Below, in pieces: positions 27,995 through 36,651 of a stretch of DNA of 64,000 nt. Positions within the stretch are counted from its first letter, which is position 1. Every line of letters begins with the position of its first letter. The stretch covers positions 1-64,000 of the forward strand of contig ONQB01000015.1 in NCBI GenBank assembly GCA_900319905.1. The letters are read 5' to 3'. Made by a program: the position numbers and the translations under genes. Origin of the DNA: an uncultured Prevotella sp. (GTDB lineage Bacteria > Bacteroidota > Bacteroidia > Bacteroidales > Bacteroidaceae). Under the pieces are notes generated by a model. The model searched no databases. It had not been told where the DNA came from and saw nothing but the letters and a program-made list of their open reading frames with translations.

Positions 27995-28050
27995 AGACTA
28001 TAGAGTCTATAAAGTCTATAGAGTCTATTAAGTCTATAGAGACTATAAAA
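27990..28050 (+). repeat. nonamer array (CTATAGAGT) overlapping a stop codon
   Basis: Seven 9 bp units: CTATAGAGA, CTATAGAGT, CTATAAAGT, CTATAGAGT, CTATTAAGT, CTATAGAGA, CTATAAAAA. The first contains the TAG stop of the MurT-like gene (27992-27994). The array fills the gap to the kinase gene. Confidence 0.88.
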
Positions 28051-28063
28051 AACCATCACAACT

Positions 28064-28909
28064 ATGACAATACTTTTAGCAGACAGCGGTTCCACGAAGA
28101 CAGACTGGGGCCTTGTTGAAAATGGCAAACTGACAAAGAAGCTGCGCACCAGCGGCATGAACCCCTTCCAGATGTCGGAAGAGGCCATCACCGAGGAGAT
28201 CAAGACGCACCTCGTGCCCGAACTGCCTTCCACGACGGTCGATGAGGTTCACTTCTACGGTGCCGGTTGCACAAAGGAGAAACAGCCCGTAGTGGAGCGT
28301 GCCCTCCGCGCCAACCTCACCATCACCAACGAATGTGAGGTGGCAAGCGACATGCTCGGTGCCGCACGCGGCATTTGCGGCCACAAGCCGGGCATCGCCT
28401 GCATCCTCGGCACCGGCAGCAACTCCTGCTCCTACGACGGCAGCCAACTGGTAAAGAACGTCTCACCGCTCGGCTTCATTCTCGGCGACGAGGGCAGCGG
28501 TGCCGTGCTCGGCAAGCTCCTGGTGGGCGACGTGCTGAAGAACCAGTTGCCCAAGCCCATCTGCGACCGTTTCTTCGAGAAGTTCAAACTCACTCCGGCC
28601 GAGATCATCGACCACGTCTACCGTCAACCGAAGCCCAACACGTTCCTGGCCTCGTTCGTGCCGTTCCTGGAAGAGAACCTCGGCGAACCCGAGATCTACC
28701 GTCTGGTAAAAGAGAGCTTCCGCTCGTTCCTCCGCCGCAACGTCATGCAATACGACGGCTGGCAGACTCTGCCCATCGGTTTCAACGGCAGCATCGCGAA
28801 GTTCTACAAGCAACCGCTGGTCGATGCGCTCAATGAGGAGGGTATGCACCTCGGTCGCATCATTCAGGCACCGATGGACGCATTGGTTGAATACCACACA
28901 GAGAGTTAG
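28064..28909 (+). CDS. BadF/BadG-family amino-sugar kinase (MurK-like)
   Basis: 281 residues. The ASKHA-fold phosphate-1 motif ILLADSGSTKTDWGLV opens the protein, then ATPase motifs GIACILGTGSNSCSYDG and GFILGDEGSGAVLGK. Members phosphorylate GlcNAc or MurNAc at O6. Lying between the MurT-like gene and murQ it most likely makes MurNAc-6-phosphate, the MurQ substrate, as MurK does in Tannerella and Clostridium. GlcNAc kinase activity is an alternative. Stop TAG is embedded in a heptamer array that separates it from murQ. Confidence 0.85.
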   Translation: MTILLADSGSTKTDWGLVENGKLTKKLRTSGMNPFQMSEEAITEEIKTHLVPELPSTTVDEVHFYGAGCTKEKQPVVERALRANLTITNECEVASDMLGAARGICGHKPGIACILGTGSNSCSYDGSQLVKNVSPLGFILGDEGSGAVLGKLLVGDVLKNQLPKPICDRFFEKFKLTPAEIIDHVYRQPKPNTFLASFVPFLEENLGEPEIYRLVKESFRSFLRRNVMQYDGWQTLPIGFNGSIAKFYKQPLVDALNEEGMHLGRIIQAPMDALVEYHTES

Positions 28910-29030
28910 GAGTTAGAAGTTAGAAGTTAGGAGTTAGAAGTTAGAAGTTAGAAGTTAGAAGTTAGAAGTTAGAAGTTAGGAGTTAGAAGTTAGAAGTTAG
29001 GAGTTAGAAGTTAGAAGTTAGAAGTTTGGA
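28905..29030 (+). repeat. heptamer array (GTTAGAA/GTTAGGA), about 18 units
   Basis: A clean run of 7 bp units, GTTAGAA with some GTTAGGA. The first unit contains the kinase stop TAG (28907-28909), and the run ends 23 nt before the murQ ATG. Nothing else is present in this gap. Confidence 0.93.
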
Positions 29031-29053
29031 ATTAATAATTAGGAAGCACAAAC

Positions 29054-29878
29054 ATGGCATTTACAAAGATTACCGAGCAGCCGTCGCTCTACGACGACCT
29101 TGAGAAGAAGAGTGTACATGAACTGTTGGTAGACATCAACACGGAGGATAAGAAAGTAGCACTGGCCGTGGAGAAAGCCATTCCGCAGATAGAGGCACTG
29201 GTGGAACAGATCGTGCCGCGCATGAAACGAGGTGGTCGAGTGTTCTACATGGGTGCAGGAACGAGCGGCCGTCTTGGCGTGCTCGATGCCTCTGAGCTGC
29301 CGCCCACCTTTGGCGTGCCGCCCACGATGGTCTATGGGCTGATCGCCGGAGGCGACACTGCCCTGCGCAACGCCGTAGAGAAGGCTGAGGACGACCCGCA
29401 CCGCGGTTGGCAAGAGCTGCAGGAACACGCTATCAGCGAAGAGGACACCGTCATCGGTATTGCCGCCTCAGGTACCACACCCTACGTCGTCGGCGCACTC
29501 ACCGATGCACGTGCCCACGGCTGTCTGACAGGATGCATCACGTCGAACCCCGACACACCCATGGCAGCCGCCTGCGACTATCCCATCGAGATGATTGTCG
29601 GACCGGAATTTGTCACAGGGTCGTCACGCATGAAATCAGGCACTGGTCAGAAGATGATCCTGAACATGATCTCCACATCGGTCATGATACAACTTGGCCG
29701 CGTCAAAGGCAACCGCATGGTGAACATGCAGCTCACCAACAAAAAGCTCGTCGACCGGGGCACGCGCATGGTGATGGAATACACCCATCTGCCCTACGAG
29801 CAGGCCAACGCCCTGCTTCTGAAGCACGGCTCGGTAAAGAAGGCAGTAGACGCCTTCTCCACCAAACAGCGCCTATAG
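29054..29878 (+). CDS. murQ: N-acetylmuramic acid 6-phosphate etherase
   Basis: 274 residues, a little shorter than the roughly 300 of E. coli MurQ. It cleaves the D-lactyl ether of MurNAc-6-P to give GlcNAc-6-P and lactate in the cytoplasm. The N-terminus has ITEQPSLYDDLEKKSVHELLVDINTEDKKVA. The SIS domain carries VFYMGAGTSGRLGVLDASELPPTFGVPP, where the Glu of DASELPPTF corresponds to the catalytic acid, and VIGIAASGTTPYVVGAL and FVTGSSRMKSGTGQKMILNMISTSVMIQLGRV follow. The stop TAG lies inside a decamer/nonamer array. Fully consistent with the salvage cluster. Confidence 0.96.
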   Translation: MAFTKITEQPSLYDDLEKKSVHELLVDINTEDKKVALAVEKAIPQIEALVEQIVPRMKRGGRVFYMGAGTSGRLGVLDASELPPTFGVPPTMVYGLIAGGDTALRNAVEKAEDDPHRGWQELQEHAISEEDTVIGIAASGTTPYVVGALTDARAHGCLTGCITSNPDTPMAAACDYPIEMIVGPEFVTGSSRMKSGTGQKMILNMISTSVMIQLGRVKGNRMVNMQLTNKKLVDRGTRMVMEYTHLPYEQANALLLKHGSVKKAVDAFSTKQRL

Positions 29879-30045
29879 TGCCTACCCGGCCTATAGCGCC
29901 TACCCAGCCTATAGTGCCTATAGTGCCTACTCAGCCTATAGTGCCTACCCAGCCTATAGTGCCTACCCAGCCTATAGTGCCTACCCAGCCTATAGTGCCT
30001 ATAGTGCCTACCCCGCCTATAGTGTCTACCCCGCCTACCAAAATT
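29872..30045 (+). repeat. GCCTATAGT/GCCTACCCA tandem array overlapping the murQ stop
   Basis: About 18 alternating 9-10 bp units, CCTATAGTG and CCTACCCAG. The murQ stop TAG (29876-29878) is within a CCTATAGTG unit. Related to the GCCTA-containing decamer arrays at 0.14, 37.2 and 39.3 kb. Confidence 0.92.
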
Positions 30046-30052
30046 AGCAATT

Positions 30053-31084
30053 ATGATGAAGAAACATTTGATTATCAATACCCCCATCACTTCCTCTCCC
30101 AAACGGGTGGTGCTGATGCTTCTACTCTTCCTTTCCATTCTTCCCGTCTTTTCTCAACAGAAGGGATGGGGCGTCATCACCGTCTCCGTCTGCAACATGC
30201 GGACGGAAGCCGACTACGATGCCGGCATGGCCACACAGGGTGTGCTTGGCATGCCCGTGCAAATACTGGAAGATGGCAGTTGGCTGAAGGTGCGCACCCC
30301 AGAAGGCTATGAAGCCTACGTGCAGAACCGCTCGGTGCAACCCATGACACGCAGCGAGCTGACAGCATGGAACACAGCCCCACAGGTGGTGGTCACCGCA
30401 CTGTGGGCCGGCGTGTATAAGAAACCCAACGAGACCTCACAGCTTGTGGGCGACGCCGTGGCCACCAACCGGCTGCGCCTCATCAGTGCCAAAGGTTCGT
30501 TCTACCACGTCGCTTTTCCTGACGGACGCACAGGCTACCTGAGCAAGATAAGAGCCGACAGGCTGACCCATTGGCGCAAGAGCCTCAACAACAGCGCGAA
30601 AGCTATCCTTGCCACTGCCAAACGGTTTGTGGGCATCCCCTACATGTGGGGCGGTATGAGCCCGAAGGGCATGGACTGCAGCGGCTTTGTGCGCACGGTG
30701 CTGCTCTGCCACGACATCATCATCCCACGCGACGCCTCGCAGATGGCCACAAAGGGCCAGCACATCGACATCTTCCCAAAGCTCAACGACGACAGCACCA
30801 ACGTAAAGCCTGACTTCAGCCACCTACAGCCCGGCGACCTGCTGTTCTTCGGCCGCAAAGCCACCGCCGACAAACCAGCCCACGTATCGCATGTCGGCTT
30901 CTACCTCGGCAACGGCCGTTTCATCCACTCCCTCGGCATGGTACAGGAAGCCAGCTTCAACGCCACCGACCCCGACTACGATGCCTACGACCTCGGACGA
31001 CTGCTCTGGGCGCAGCGCGTGTTGCCTTTCATCAATAAGGCACCGGAGCTGTTCACCACTGACCGGTCACCTTTCTACAAGTAA
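30053..31084 (+). CDS. NlpC/P60 endopeptidase with SH3 domains
   Basis: 343 residues. After a signal region (about 1-36, LMLLLFLSILPVFSQQ) come two SH3b-like domains (about 38-105 with VCNMRTEADYDAGMATQGVLG, and 115-175 with GVYKKPNETSQLVG). The NlpC/P60 catalytic domain has PYMWGGMSPKGMDCSGFVRT (Cys about 208) and HVSHVGFYLGNGRFIHS (His about 278). The plan matches YkfC-type gamma-D-glutamyl-diaminoacid endopeptidases, which free L-Ala-D-Glu from muropeptides in the periplasm. That fits the dipeptide epimerase gene downstream. Confidence 0.9.
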   Translation: MMKKHLIINTPITSSPKRVVLMLLLFLSILPVFSQQKGWGVITVSVCNMRTEADYDAGMATQGVLGMPVQILEDGSWLKVRTPEGYEAYVQNRSVQPMTRSELTAWNTAPQVVVTALWAGVYKKPNETSQLVGDAVATNRLRLISAKGSFYHVAFPDGRTGYLSKIRADRLTHWRKSLNNSAKAILATAKRFVGIPYMWGGMSPKGMDCSGFVRTVLLCHDIIIPRDASQMATKGQHIDIFPKLNDDSTNVKPDFSHLQPGDLLFFGRKATADKPAHVSHVGFYLGNGRFIHSLGMVQEASFNATDPDYDAYDLGRLLWAQRVLPFINKAPELFTTDRSPFYK

Positions 31085-31124
31085 CACTTCATACGATGAC
31101 AAATGATCAAGCTTTCATAAACAA

Positions 31125-32297
31125 ATGACGACAAGAAGAGATTTTATTAAGAAGTCGGCCCTGGCCACGGCAGGAGCAGCCCTGGCCATCAGCAATGCCG
31201 ACGCCATCACGCGCATGACGGAAACCAGTGCACCCTCTTTCAATATCAACCATGCCCAGACGGGCGACGGCCATCTCCACCTGCGCTTCTTCCCCTACGA
31301 ACTGAAGCTGCGCCACACGTTCACCGTGGCCACCTACTCACGCACCACAACGCCCGACGTACAGGTGGAGCTCACCTACGACGGCATCACGGGTTACGGC
31401 GAGGCTTCCATGCCGCAATACCTCGGACAAAGCGTCCAGACCGTAACGACCTTCCTCAACAAGGTCAACATGGAACAGTTCACCGATCCCTTCCAGATGG
31501 AGGACATCCTCAGCTACATCGACAGCCTCTCACCGGGCGACACCGCCGCCAAGGCTGCCGTCGACATCGCGCTCCACGACCTCGTGGGCAAGATCATGGG
31601 GCAGCCATGGTACAAGATCTGGGGACTCGACGCAAAGAAAACACCCTCGACGACGTTCACCATCGGCATCGACACTCCCGACGTGGTGCGACAAAAGACG
31701 GAAGAGTGCGCGGCAAAGTTCAATATCCTCAAGGTGAAACTCGGCCGAGACAACGACAAAGATATGATCAACACCATCCGCTCGGTGACAAAGCTGCCCA
31801 TCGCCGTCGACGTCAACCAGGGCTGGAAGGACAAGTACAAGGCCCTCGACATGATCAACTGGCTCCACGACCAGGGCATCGTAATGGTGGAACAACCCAT
31901 GCCGAAAGAACAGCAGGACGACATCGCATGGCTCACCCGACAGTCGCCGCTGCCCATCTTCGCCGACGAGGCCATCCAGCGACTGTCCGACATCCGCCGT
32001 ATCGAGGACGCCTACACGGGCATCAACATCAAACTGATGAAGTGCACAGGCATGCGCGAGGCATGGAAGATGCTCAACTATGCACGAGCCCGCGGACTGA
32101 AGGTAATGGTGGGCTGCATGACAGAGACATCGTGCGCCGTGTCGGCTGCGGCTCAGCTCTCCCCGGCCATAGACTTCGCCGATCTCGATGGCAACCTGCT
32201 CATCGCCAACGACCGCTTCAGCGGCATGCAGGTGGTGCACGGCAAGATCACACTGCCAGACAGACCAGGAATAGGGGTAAAGCCCCTCTCCCTCTGA
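31125..32297 (+). CDS. L-Ala-D/L-Glu (dipeptide) epimerase, enolase superfamily
   Basis: 390 residues. It converts L-Ala-D-Glu from murein to L-Ala-L-Glu. The enolase-superfamily residues are visible: LKVKLGRD (catalytic Lys), AVDVNQGW (metal Asp), MVEQPMP (metal Glu), PIFADEAI (metal Asp) and INIKLMKCTG (second Lys). It begins with a twin-arginine-type signal (TTRRDFIKKSALATAGAALAIS), so it may be exported, unusual for a family whose E. coli and Bacillus members are cytoplasmic. The last codons (KPLSL, stop) are inside an R3 element. Confidence 0.9.
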   Translation: MTTRRDFIKKSALATAGAALAISNADAITRMTETSAPSFNINHAQTGDGHLHLRFFPYELKLRHTFTVATYSRTTTPDVQVELTYDGITGYGEASMPQYLGQSVQTVTTFLNKVNMEQFTDPFQMEDILSYIDSLSPGDTAAKAAVDIALHDLVGKIMGQPWYKIWGLDAKKTPSTTFTIGIDTPDVVRQKTEECAAKFNILKVKLGRDNDKDMINTIRSVTKLPIAVDVNQGWKDKYKALDMINWLHDQGIVMVEQPMPKEQQDDIAWLTRQSPLPIFADEAIQRLSDIRRIEDAYTGINIKLMKCTGMREAWKMLNYARARGLKVMVGCMTETSCAVSAAAQLSPAIDFADLDGNLLIANDRFSGMQVVHGKITLPDRPGIGVKPLSL

Positions 32298-32350
32298 TGC
32301 GCCTTGGGCGCATCAGAGTACCCTCCCCCACCCAGGGGAGGGTTCTATAT
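32281..32350 (+). repeat. R3 hairpin element, copy c
   Basis: AGCCCCTCTCCC, hairpin CTGATGCGCC/GGCGCATCAG, then CCCTCCCCCACCCAGGGGAGGG. The TGA stop of the epimerase (32295-32297) falls in the hairpin arm. Confidence 0.88.
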
Positions 32351-32394
32351 GGCAAAAAATGCCACGACAACAAATGATGCATAATAAATATAAA

Positions 32395-33762
32395 ATGAAA
32401 TACTTCCTACCGTTTAACCTGCACATAAAACCCTCCCCTAGGTGGGGGAGGGTACTCGCTTGCGCAATAATTTATTGCGCAAGCGAGGGGGTGGGGCTGT
32501 GCCAGCCTGTCTCGGGGGTTGGACTGTGCCAGTCCCGCCTCGCCCTCGACTTCAACAAAACCCACGACGAGGTGAAGCAATACATCCAGCGCTACATACC
32601 CGACGTCACCGACGCACAGATGGACCACTGGGAACAGACAAAGGCACTCGAAACCTGCTACATCAACGGACAGAAATGGTATTTCCACAATGCCGCGCCC
32701 AACCTCTTCCGCATCGACCCGCAATGCCGCGCCATCAAACAACAGAAAGACGGCCAACAGAAGAGCGCGAGCATGGAGGATGAGCGCACCGACATCCCCG
32801 CCATCATGAAGACAGCACCGAAGAACGCTCTCCGTCTCGGTCCGGCTCATCGCTTGCGTGTGACCTATACGCTCACCGTCCATCCCGACGTTGTGCCGGC
32901 CGGTGAGGTCATCCGCTGTTGGTTACCCTTCCCACGCAACGACATCCGACGGCAGACCGGCGTGCGTCTGCTATCGACCAGCGAGGACCACTACGTGAAG
33001 GCACCCGCCGCTTATGACCATTCATCGCTCTACATGGAACGCAAGGCTGAAGCGGGCAAGCCCACCGTGTTCAGCGAGACCTTCGAATATACCTCGCACG
33101 GCACGTGGTTCGGTCTGAAGCCAGAGGACGTGAAGCCCTACGACAAGACCACGGCCCTCTACCGCAAATACACCGCCAACCGACGTGAGCACATCATCGT
33201 GACACCACGCATACAGCACCTCGCCGACAGCATCACACGAGGCATCACCAATCCACTGCTGCAAGCCCGCGCGCTCTACACCTACATCGACGAGCACTAT
33301 CCATGGGCATCGGCACGCGAATACAGCACCATCGGCAACATCCCGGAGTACGTGCTCGACAATCACCATGGCGACTGCGGTCAGGTGACCCTGCTGTTTC
33401 TTACGCTCTGTCGCGCCAAAGGCATACCCGGCCACTTCGAGAGCGGATTTATGGTGCATCCTCATGAGCAGAACCTCCACGACTGGGGAGAGATCTACTT
33501 CGAGGGCGTGGGATGGGTACCCGTCGACCAGTCGTTCGGCCGGCCGTACTGGGCCACCGACGACGCTACCCGCTATTTCTATCTCGGCGGCATCGACTCC
33601 TACCGACTCATCGTCAACAGCGACTTCGGCATGCCGTTCTACCCCGCCAAGCGCTTCCCCCGTTCTGAGACGGTTGACTTCCAGCGCGGTGAGGTGGAAT
33701 GGAAAGGCGGCAACTTGTACTTCGACAAGTGGTCGTGGAACATCAAAGTAGACTATCTATAA
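32395..33762 (+). CDS. transglutaminase-like protein with repeat inserted in its leader
   Basis: About 455 residues from ATG 32395 (an upstream in-frame ATG at 32359 is possible). The core has the papain-fold triad DNHHGDCGQVTLLF (Cys), NLHDWGEIYFEG (His) and VPVDQSFG (Asp) at about 330-395, as in bacterial transglutaminase-like peptidases. The middle region has VHPDVVPAGEVIRCWLPFPRND, a beta domain typical of this group. The expected signal peptide MKYFLPFNLH is broken by an R3 element reading IKPSPRWGRVLACAIIYCASEG, so export may be lost or altered. As the last gene of the cluster it may trim murein peptides. Confidence 0.8.
   Translation: MKYFLPFNLHIKPSPRWGRVLACAIIYCASEGVGLCQPVSGVGLCQSRLALDFNKTHDEVKQYIQRYIPDVTDAQMDHWEQTKALETCYINGQKWYFHNAAPNLFRIDPQCRAIKQQKDGQQKSASMEDERTDIPAIMKTAPKNALRLGPAHRLRVTYTLTVHPDVVPAGEVIRCWLPFPRNDIRRQTGVRLLSTSEDHYVKAPAAYDHSSLYMERKAEAGKPTVFSETFEYTSHGTWFGLKPEDVKPYDKTTALYRKYTANRREHIIVTPRIQHLADSITRGITNPLLQARALYTYIDEHYPWASAREYSTIGNIPEYVLDNHHGDCGQVTLLFLTLCRAKGIPGHFESGFMVHPHEQNLHDWGEIYFEGVGWVPVDQSFGRPYWATDDATRYFYLGGIDSYRLIVNSDFGMPFYPAKRFPRSETVDFQRGEVEWKGGNLYFDKWSWNIKVDYL
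32431..32498 (-). repeat. R3 hairpin element, copy d (inside a coding region)
   Basis: Opposite orientation to the host gene: CCCTCCCCTAGGTGGGGGAGGG, then hairpin CTCGCTTGCGCAATAA/TTATTGCGCAAGCGAG, then GGGGTGGGGCT. It is translated as part of the transglutaminase-like leader. Confidence 0.9.
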
Positions 33763-33835
33763 ATGATTTTGTAGAGGCGAGCCAACGTGCCCGCTTCTAC
33801 AAATAATATTTCCGGTTGTTCAATGGAACAACACC

Positions 33836-34126
33836 TCAATACACCCTTACGTCACTGATCACCGACGACCCGACGGTCTCATTGATGCGACGGGTAATCT
33901 GCGTATGCATCATACTCAGGTCCTGCCGCAACGCAGGGTTGAGGATTTTGACAAACAGCACCTGATTCTTAATGAACTTTTCCCGCGTATAGCGGTCGAC
34001 CAGCACACCGGTCACTTCCTTCCATGCGTCCATCGCACGCTGCTGCAGAAGCGGCGTCTCCAATCCTTCATCACGGATAAACTGCTGAAGGATCTCCTCC
34101 AAAGGCTTCACATCACGTTTGAACAT
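33836..34126 (-). CDS. DUF721 (DciA-like) protein
   Basis: 96 residues. LEEILQQFIRDEGLETPLLQQRAMDAWKEVTGVLVDRYTREKFIKNQVLFVKILNPALRQDLSMMHTQITRRINE fits the DUF721/DciA family, small nucleic-acid- or helicase-associated proteins often found by recF and dnaA/gyrase genes. It follows recF on the minus strand with a 15 nt gap, so the two are probably one operon. Confidence 0.85.
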   Translation of the reverse strand: MFKRDVKPLEEILQQFIRDEGLETPLLQQRAMDAWKEVTGVLVDRYTREKFIKNQVLFVKILNPALRQDLSMMHTQITRRINETVGSSVISDVRVY

Positions 34127-34141
34127 CTCTTCCTCCTTTTG

Positions 34142-35245
34142 CTAAATTCTTACACGCACCTCACCATTGTCCACGTCAAACAGCCGGTAGTCGACGTCGC
34201 CATGGCTCAGTATCTGGTCGAGGTGGTCTCGGTTGGTATCGGTGATGAAGATCTGGCCGAAGCGGTTGCCGGCCACGAGGTGTACGATCTGCTCCACCCT
34301 CTTGGCATCGAGCTTGTCGAAGATATCATCGAGCAGGAGCAAGGGCGTGGTCTTCGACATCGTGCGTCGCAGAAAGTCGAACTGTGCCAGTTTGAGTGCC
34401 AGCACAAACGTCTTGGTCTGTCCCTGACTGGCCTCACGCCGCATGGGAAAGCCCCCGATGAGCATCTCCAGGTCGTCGCGGTGGACGCCGTGCAGGCTGT
34501 AGCCCACAGCACGATCACGCGCACGGTCCCGACGGATGACATCGAGCAGCGGACCCCGCTGTCCATGCGACACATACTTCAGCGACACTTCCTCCTGCTC
34601 GCCGCTGATGGTACGGTAGATGTCCTGAAACACCGGCACAAGCTCACTGACAAACGCCTCGCGCTTGTGGAAGAGGTCCTCGCCCGCAGCCGCCATCTCC
34701 TCCTCCCACAGGTCCATGAGCTGAGCGTCGGGTTCAGCCTCGGCGCGGAGCAGGGCATTGCGCTGCTGCAAGGCCTTGGTATAGCGCGACAACGCGTCAA
34801 GGTAACGGCTGTCGTACTGCGAGATGACGACATCCATCAGCCGACGACGCTCCTCCCCGCTGCCTGTCACGAGCGTGGTGTCGGAGGGTGTGACGAAGAT
34901 CAGCGGGATGAGACCAATATGTTGCGACAGCTTCTTGTACTCCTTGTCGTTGCGACGGAAGTGCTTGTGACGGCCACGCTTCATGCCCGCATACACATGC
35001 TCATGCGCTCCGTCGTCGGTCTGATAGTCACCCTCCACGACAAAGAAGTCCTGGTCGTGAGTGATGACCACGCTGTCGACATTGGTAAAACTCGAGTGAC
35101 AGAACGACAGATAGTAGACCGCGTCAAGCAGATTGGTCTTGCCTACGCCGTTGCTGCCAATCAGACAGTTGATCTTCGGCGACAGCTCCAACTGCGCCTG
35201 ACGGATGTTCTTATAATTGACAATTGACAACTTCTCCAGATACAT
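34142..35245 (-). CDS. recF: DNA replication and repair protein RecF
   Basis: 367 residues, the normal RecF length. RecF loads RecA at single-strand gaps. LEKLSIVNYKNIRQAQLEL and the Walker A GSNGVGKTNLLDAVYYLSF are at the N-terminus. ILVTGSGEERRRLMDVVISQYD is the RecF lid region, and GQTKTFVLALKLAQFDFL with LLLLDDIFDKLD gives the ABC signature and Walker B. I start at ATG 35245; the open frame extends eight codons upstream, but that would leave no room for the promoter leader. A consensus promoter lies at 35297-35328. Confidence 0.96.
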   Translation of the reverse strand: MYLEKLSIVNYKNIRQAQLELSPKINCLIGSNGVGKTNLLDAVYYLSFCHSSFTNVDSVVITHDQDFFVVEGDYQTDDGAHEHVYAGMKRGRHKHFRRNDKEYKKLSQHIGLIPLIFVTPSDTTLVTGSGEERRRLMDVVISQYDSRYLDALSRYTKALQQRNALLRAEAEPDAQLMDLWEEEMAAAGEDLFHKREAFVSELVPVFQDIYRTISGEQEEVSLKYVSHGQRGPLLDVIRRDRARDRAVGYSLHGVHRDDLEMLIGGFPMRREASQGQTKTFVLALKLAQFDFLRRTMSKTTPLLLLDDIFDKLDAKRVEQIVHLVAGNRFGQIFITDTNRDHLDQILSHGDVDYRLFDVDNGEVRVRI

Positions 35246-35296
35246 ACACTGTGGGAATAGTACAAACAATCAAGGCCTTCAAGAGCCTTAGGATTG

Positions 35297-35328
35297 CAAA
35301 GATACCGCTTTTATTGAGGAAAAACAAA
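35297..35328 (-). promoter_or_regulatory. promoter of recF-DUF721
   Basis: Minus-strand TTTG (35325-35328) and TATCTTTG (35297-35304), 20 bp apart, match the consensus exactly. Start of transcription near 35290. Confidence 0.8.
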
Positions 35329-35368
35329 AAAAGGAACCGCGAAATTTCAGTATGTGGGATAAATTGAC

Positions 35369-35376
35369 TAATTTTG
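35369..35376 (+). promoter_or_regulatory. -7 box upstream of the TPR protein gene
   Basis: TAATTTTG fits the -7 consensus; the -33 position reads TTTC. Transcription would start near 35383, giving an 80 nt leader before ATG 35464. Confidence 0.5.
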
Positions 35377-35463
35377 CCAAATGCAAACTAGTGCCCATCA
35401 AACGCTTGCGTGACAAGCGGCACAAAGTAAGGAAACAATTAGGAAAAATAAAACAAAAATATA

Positions 35464-36162
35464 ATGGCAAACAACAACGAACAAGGAAAAGCAACCTTCG
35501 ACGCAGCAATGAAGTCGGAGGCATTCTTCGAGAACAACAAGAAAACGATCGCCGGCGTCATCGTCGCCATCATCGTGGTGGTGGCAGGATGGTTCTGCTA
35601 CAAGCAGTTCATCAGCGTTCCCCGCGAGGAGAAAGCCAGCACGGCGCTTGCACGCGGTCAGGAATACTTCAACGCCGAGCAGTTTGACAAGGCGCTCAAC
35701 GGTGACGGAGCAGGCTATGTGGGCTTCGTGAAGATTGCATCCGACTACGGAAGCACCGACGCCGGCAACTTGGCCAACCTCTATGCCGGACTCTGCTATG
35801 CCAACCTCAACAAATGGCAGGACGCCGTAAAGTACCTCGATGAGTTCTCACCCAAGGGCGACGCCATGGTATCACCTGCCGCTATCGCCGCTCAGGGTAA
35901 CGCCTACGCTCACGTAGGTCAGATCGACAAGGCCATCAGCAAGCTCAAGGACGCTGCCTCCAAGGCAGACAGCAAGGCTCCCGAAGGAACGAGCAACAGC
36001 CTCGCACCTACCTTCCTGCTGCAGGCCGGTGAGCTGCTCGAGTCACAGGGCAAAACCGACGATGCCAACAAGCTCTATCAGGACATCAAGAAGAAATATG
36101 TCAACTCCGCTCTCGTTCAGAACGGTGACATTGACAAATACATAGAAAGGACCACGAAGTAA
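35464..36162 (+). CDS. membrane-anchored tetratricopeptide-repeat protein
   Basis: 232 residues. A short cytoplasmic N-terminus is followed by one membrane helix (about 29-50, [22 protein letters not shown]) and TPR-like helices (about 60-225: [88 protein letters not shown]). The layout resembles YfgM, a periplasmic chaperone linked to the Sec translocon. The stop overlaps the ribH start (TAATG), so the genes are coupled. Confidence 0.85.
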   Translation: MANNNEQGKATFDAAMKSEAFFENNKKTIAGVIVAIIVVVAGWFCYKQFISVPREEKASTALARGQEYFNAEQFDKALNGDGAGYVGFVKIASDYGSTDAGNLANLYAGLCYANLNKWQDAVKYLDEFSPKGDAMVSPAAIAAQGNAYAHVGQIDKAISKLKDAASKADSKAPEGTSNSLAPTFLLQAGELLESQGKTDDANKLYQDIKKKYVNSALVQNGDIDKYIERTTK

Positions 36163-36638
36163 TGGCTACCGAACTGCATCACCTTGGCGAACAGCCGGGC
36201 ACCGTCATCCCAGATGCCAGCAACATGAACTTCGGCATCGTGGTGGCTGACTGGAACGAGGAAATCACCGGTGCACTGCTCGACGGTGCCGTCGCCACTC
36301 TCGAGAAGCACGGCACTCTGCCTGAGAACATCCATATCAAGCATGTGCCTGGCAGTTTCGAGCTTATCTACGGCGCACAACAGCTCTGCCACAACGACGG
36401 CTTCGACGCTGTCATCATCCTCGGATGCGTCATCCGGGGGGAGACACCGCACTTCGACTATATCTGCCAAGGCGTGACCTACGGCATCGCAAGGCTCAAC
36501 GCCACACAGAACATCCCCGTTATCTACGGACTGCTTACCACCAACGACCTGCAACAGGCCAAAGACAGAAGTGGAGGCAGACTCGGTAACAAAGGTGCAG
36601 AATGTGCGGCCGACGCCATACTCATGGCTAAGTTCTAA
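36162..36638 (+). CDS. ribH: 6,7-dimethyl-8-ribityllumazine synthase
   Basis: 158 residues. It performs the penultimate step of riboflavin synthesis. Family motifs: [63 protein letters not shown] (with catalytic His) and [22 protein letters not shown]. The start overlaps the stop of the TPR gene by one base (TAATG). No FMN riboswitch is seen upstream. An R4 element begins 14 nt after the stop. Confidence 0.96.
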   Translation: MATELHHLGEQPGTVIPDASNMNFGIVVADWNEEITGALLDGAVATLEKHGTLPENIHIKHVPGSFELIYGAQQLCHNDGFDAVIILGCVIRGETPHFDYICQGVTYGIARLNATQNIPVIYGLLTTNDLQQAKDRSGGRLGNKGAECAADAILMAKF

Positions 36639-36651
36639 ACACACAAAAAGG

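Noticed and set aside
28905..29030. CRISPR array
   Set aside because: Units of 7 bp are contiguous with no spacers; the other arrays are alike, and no cas genes are present.
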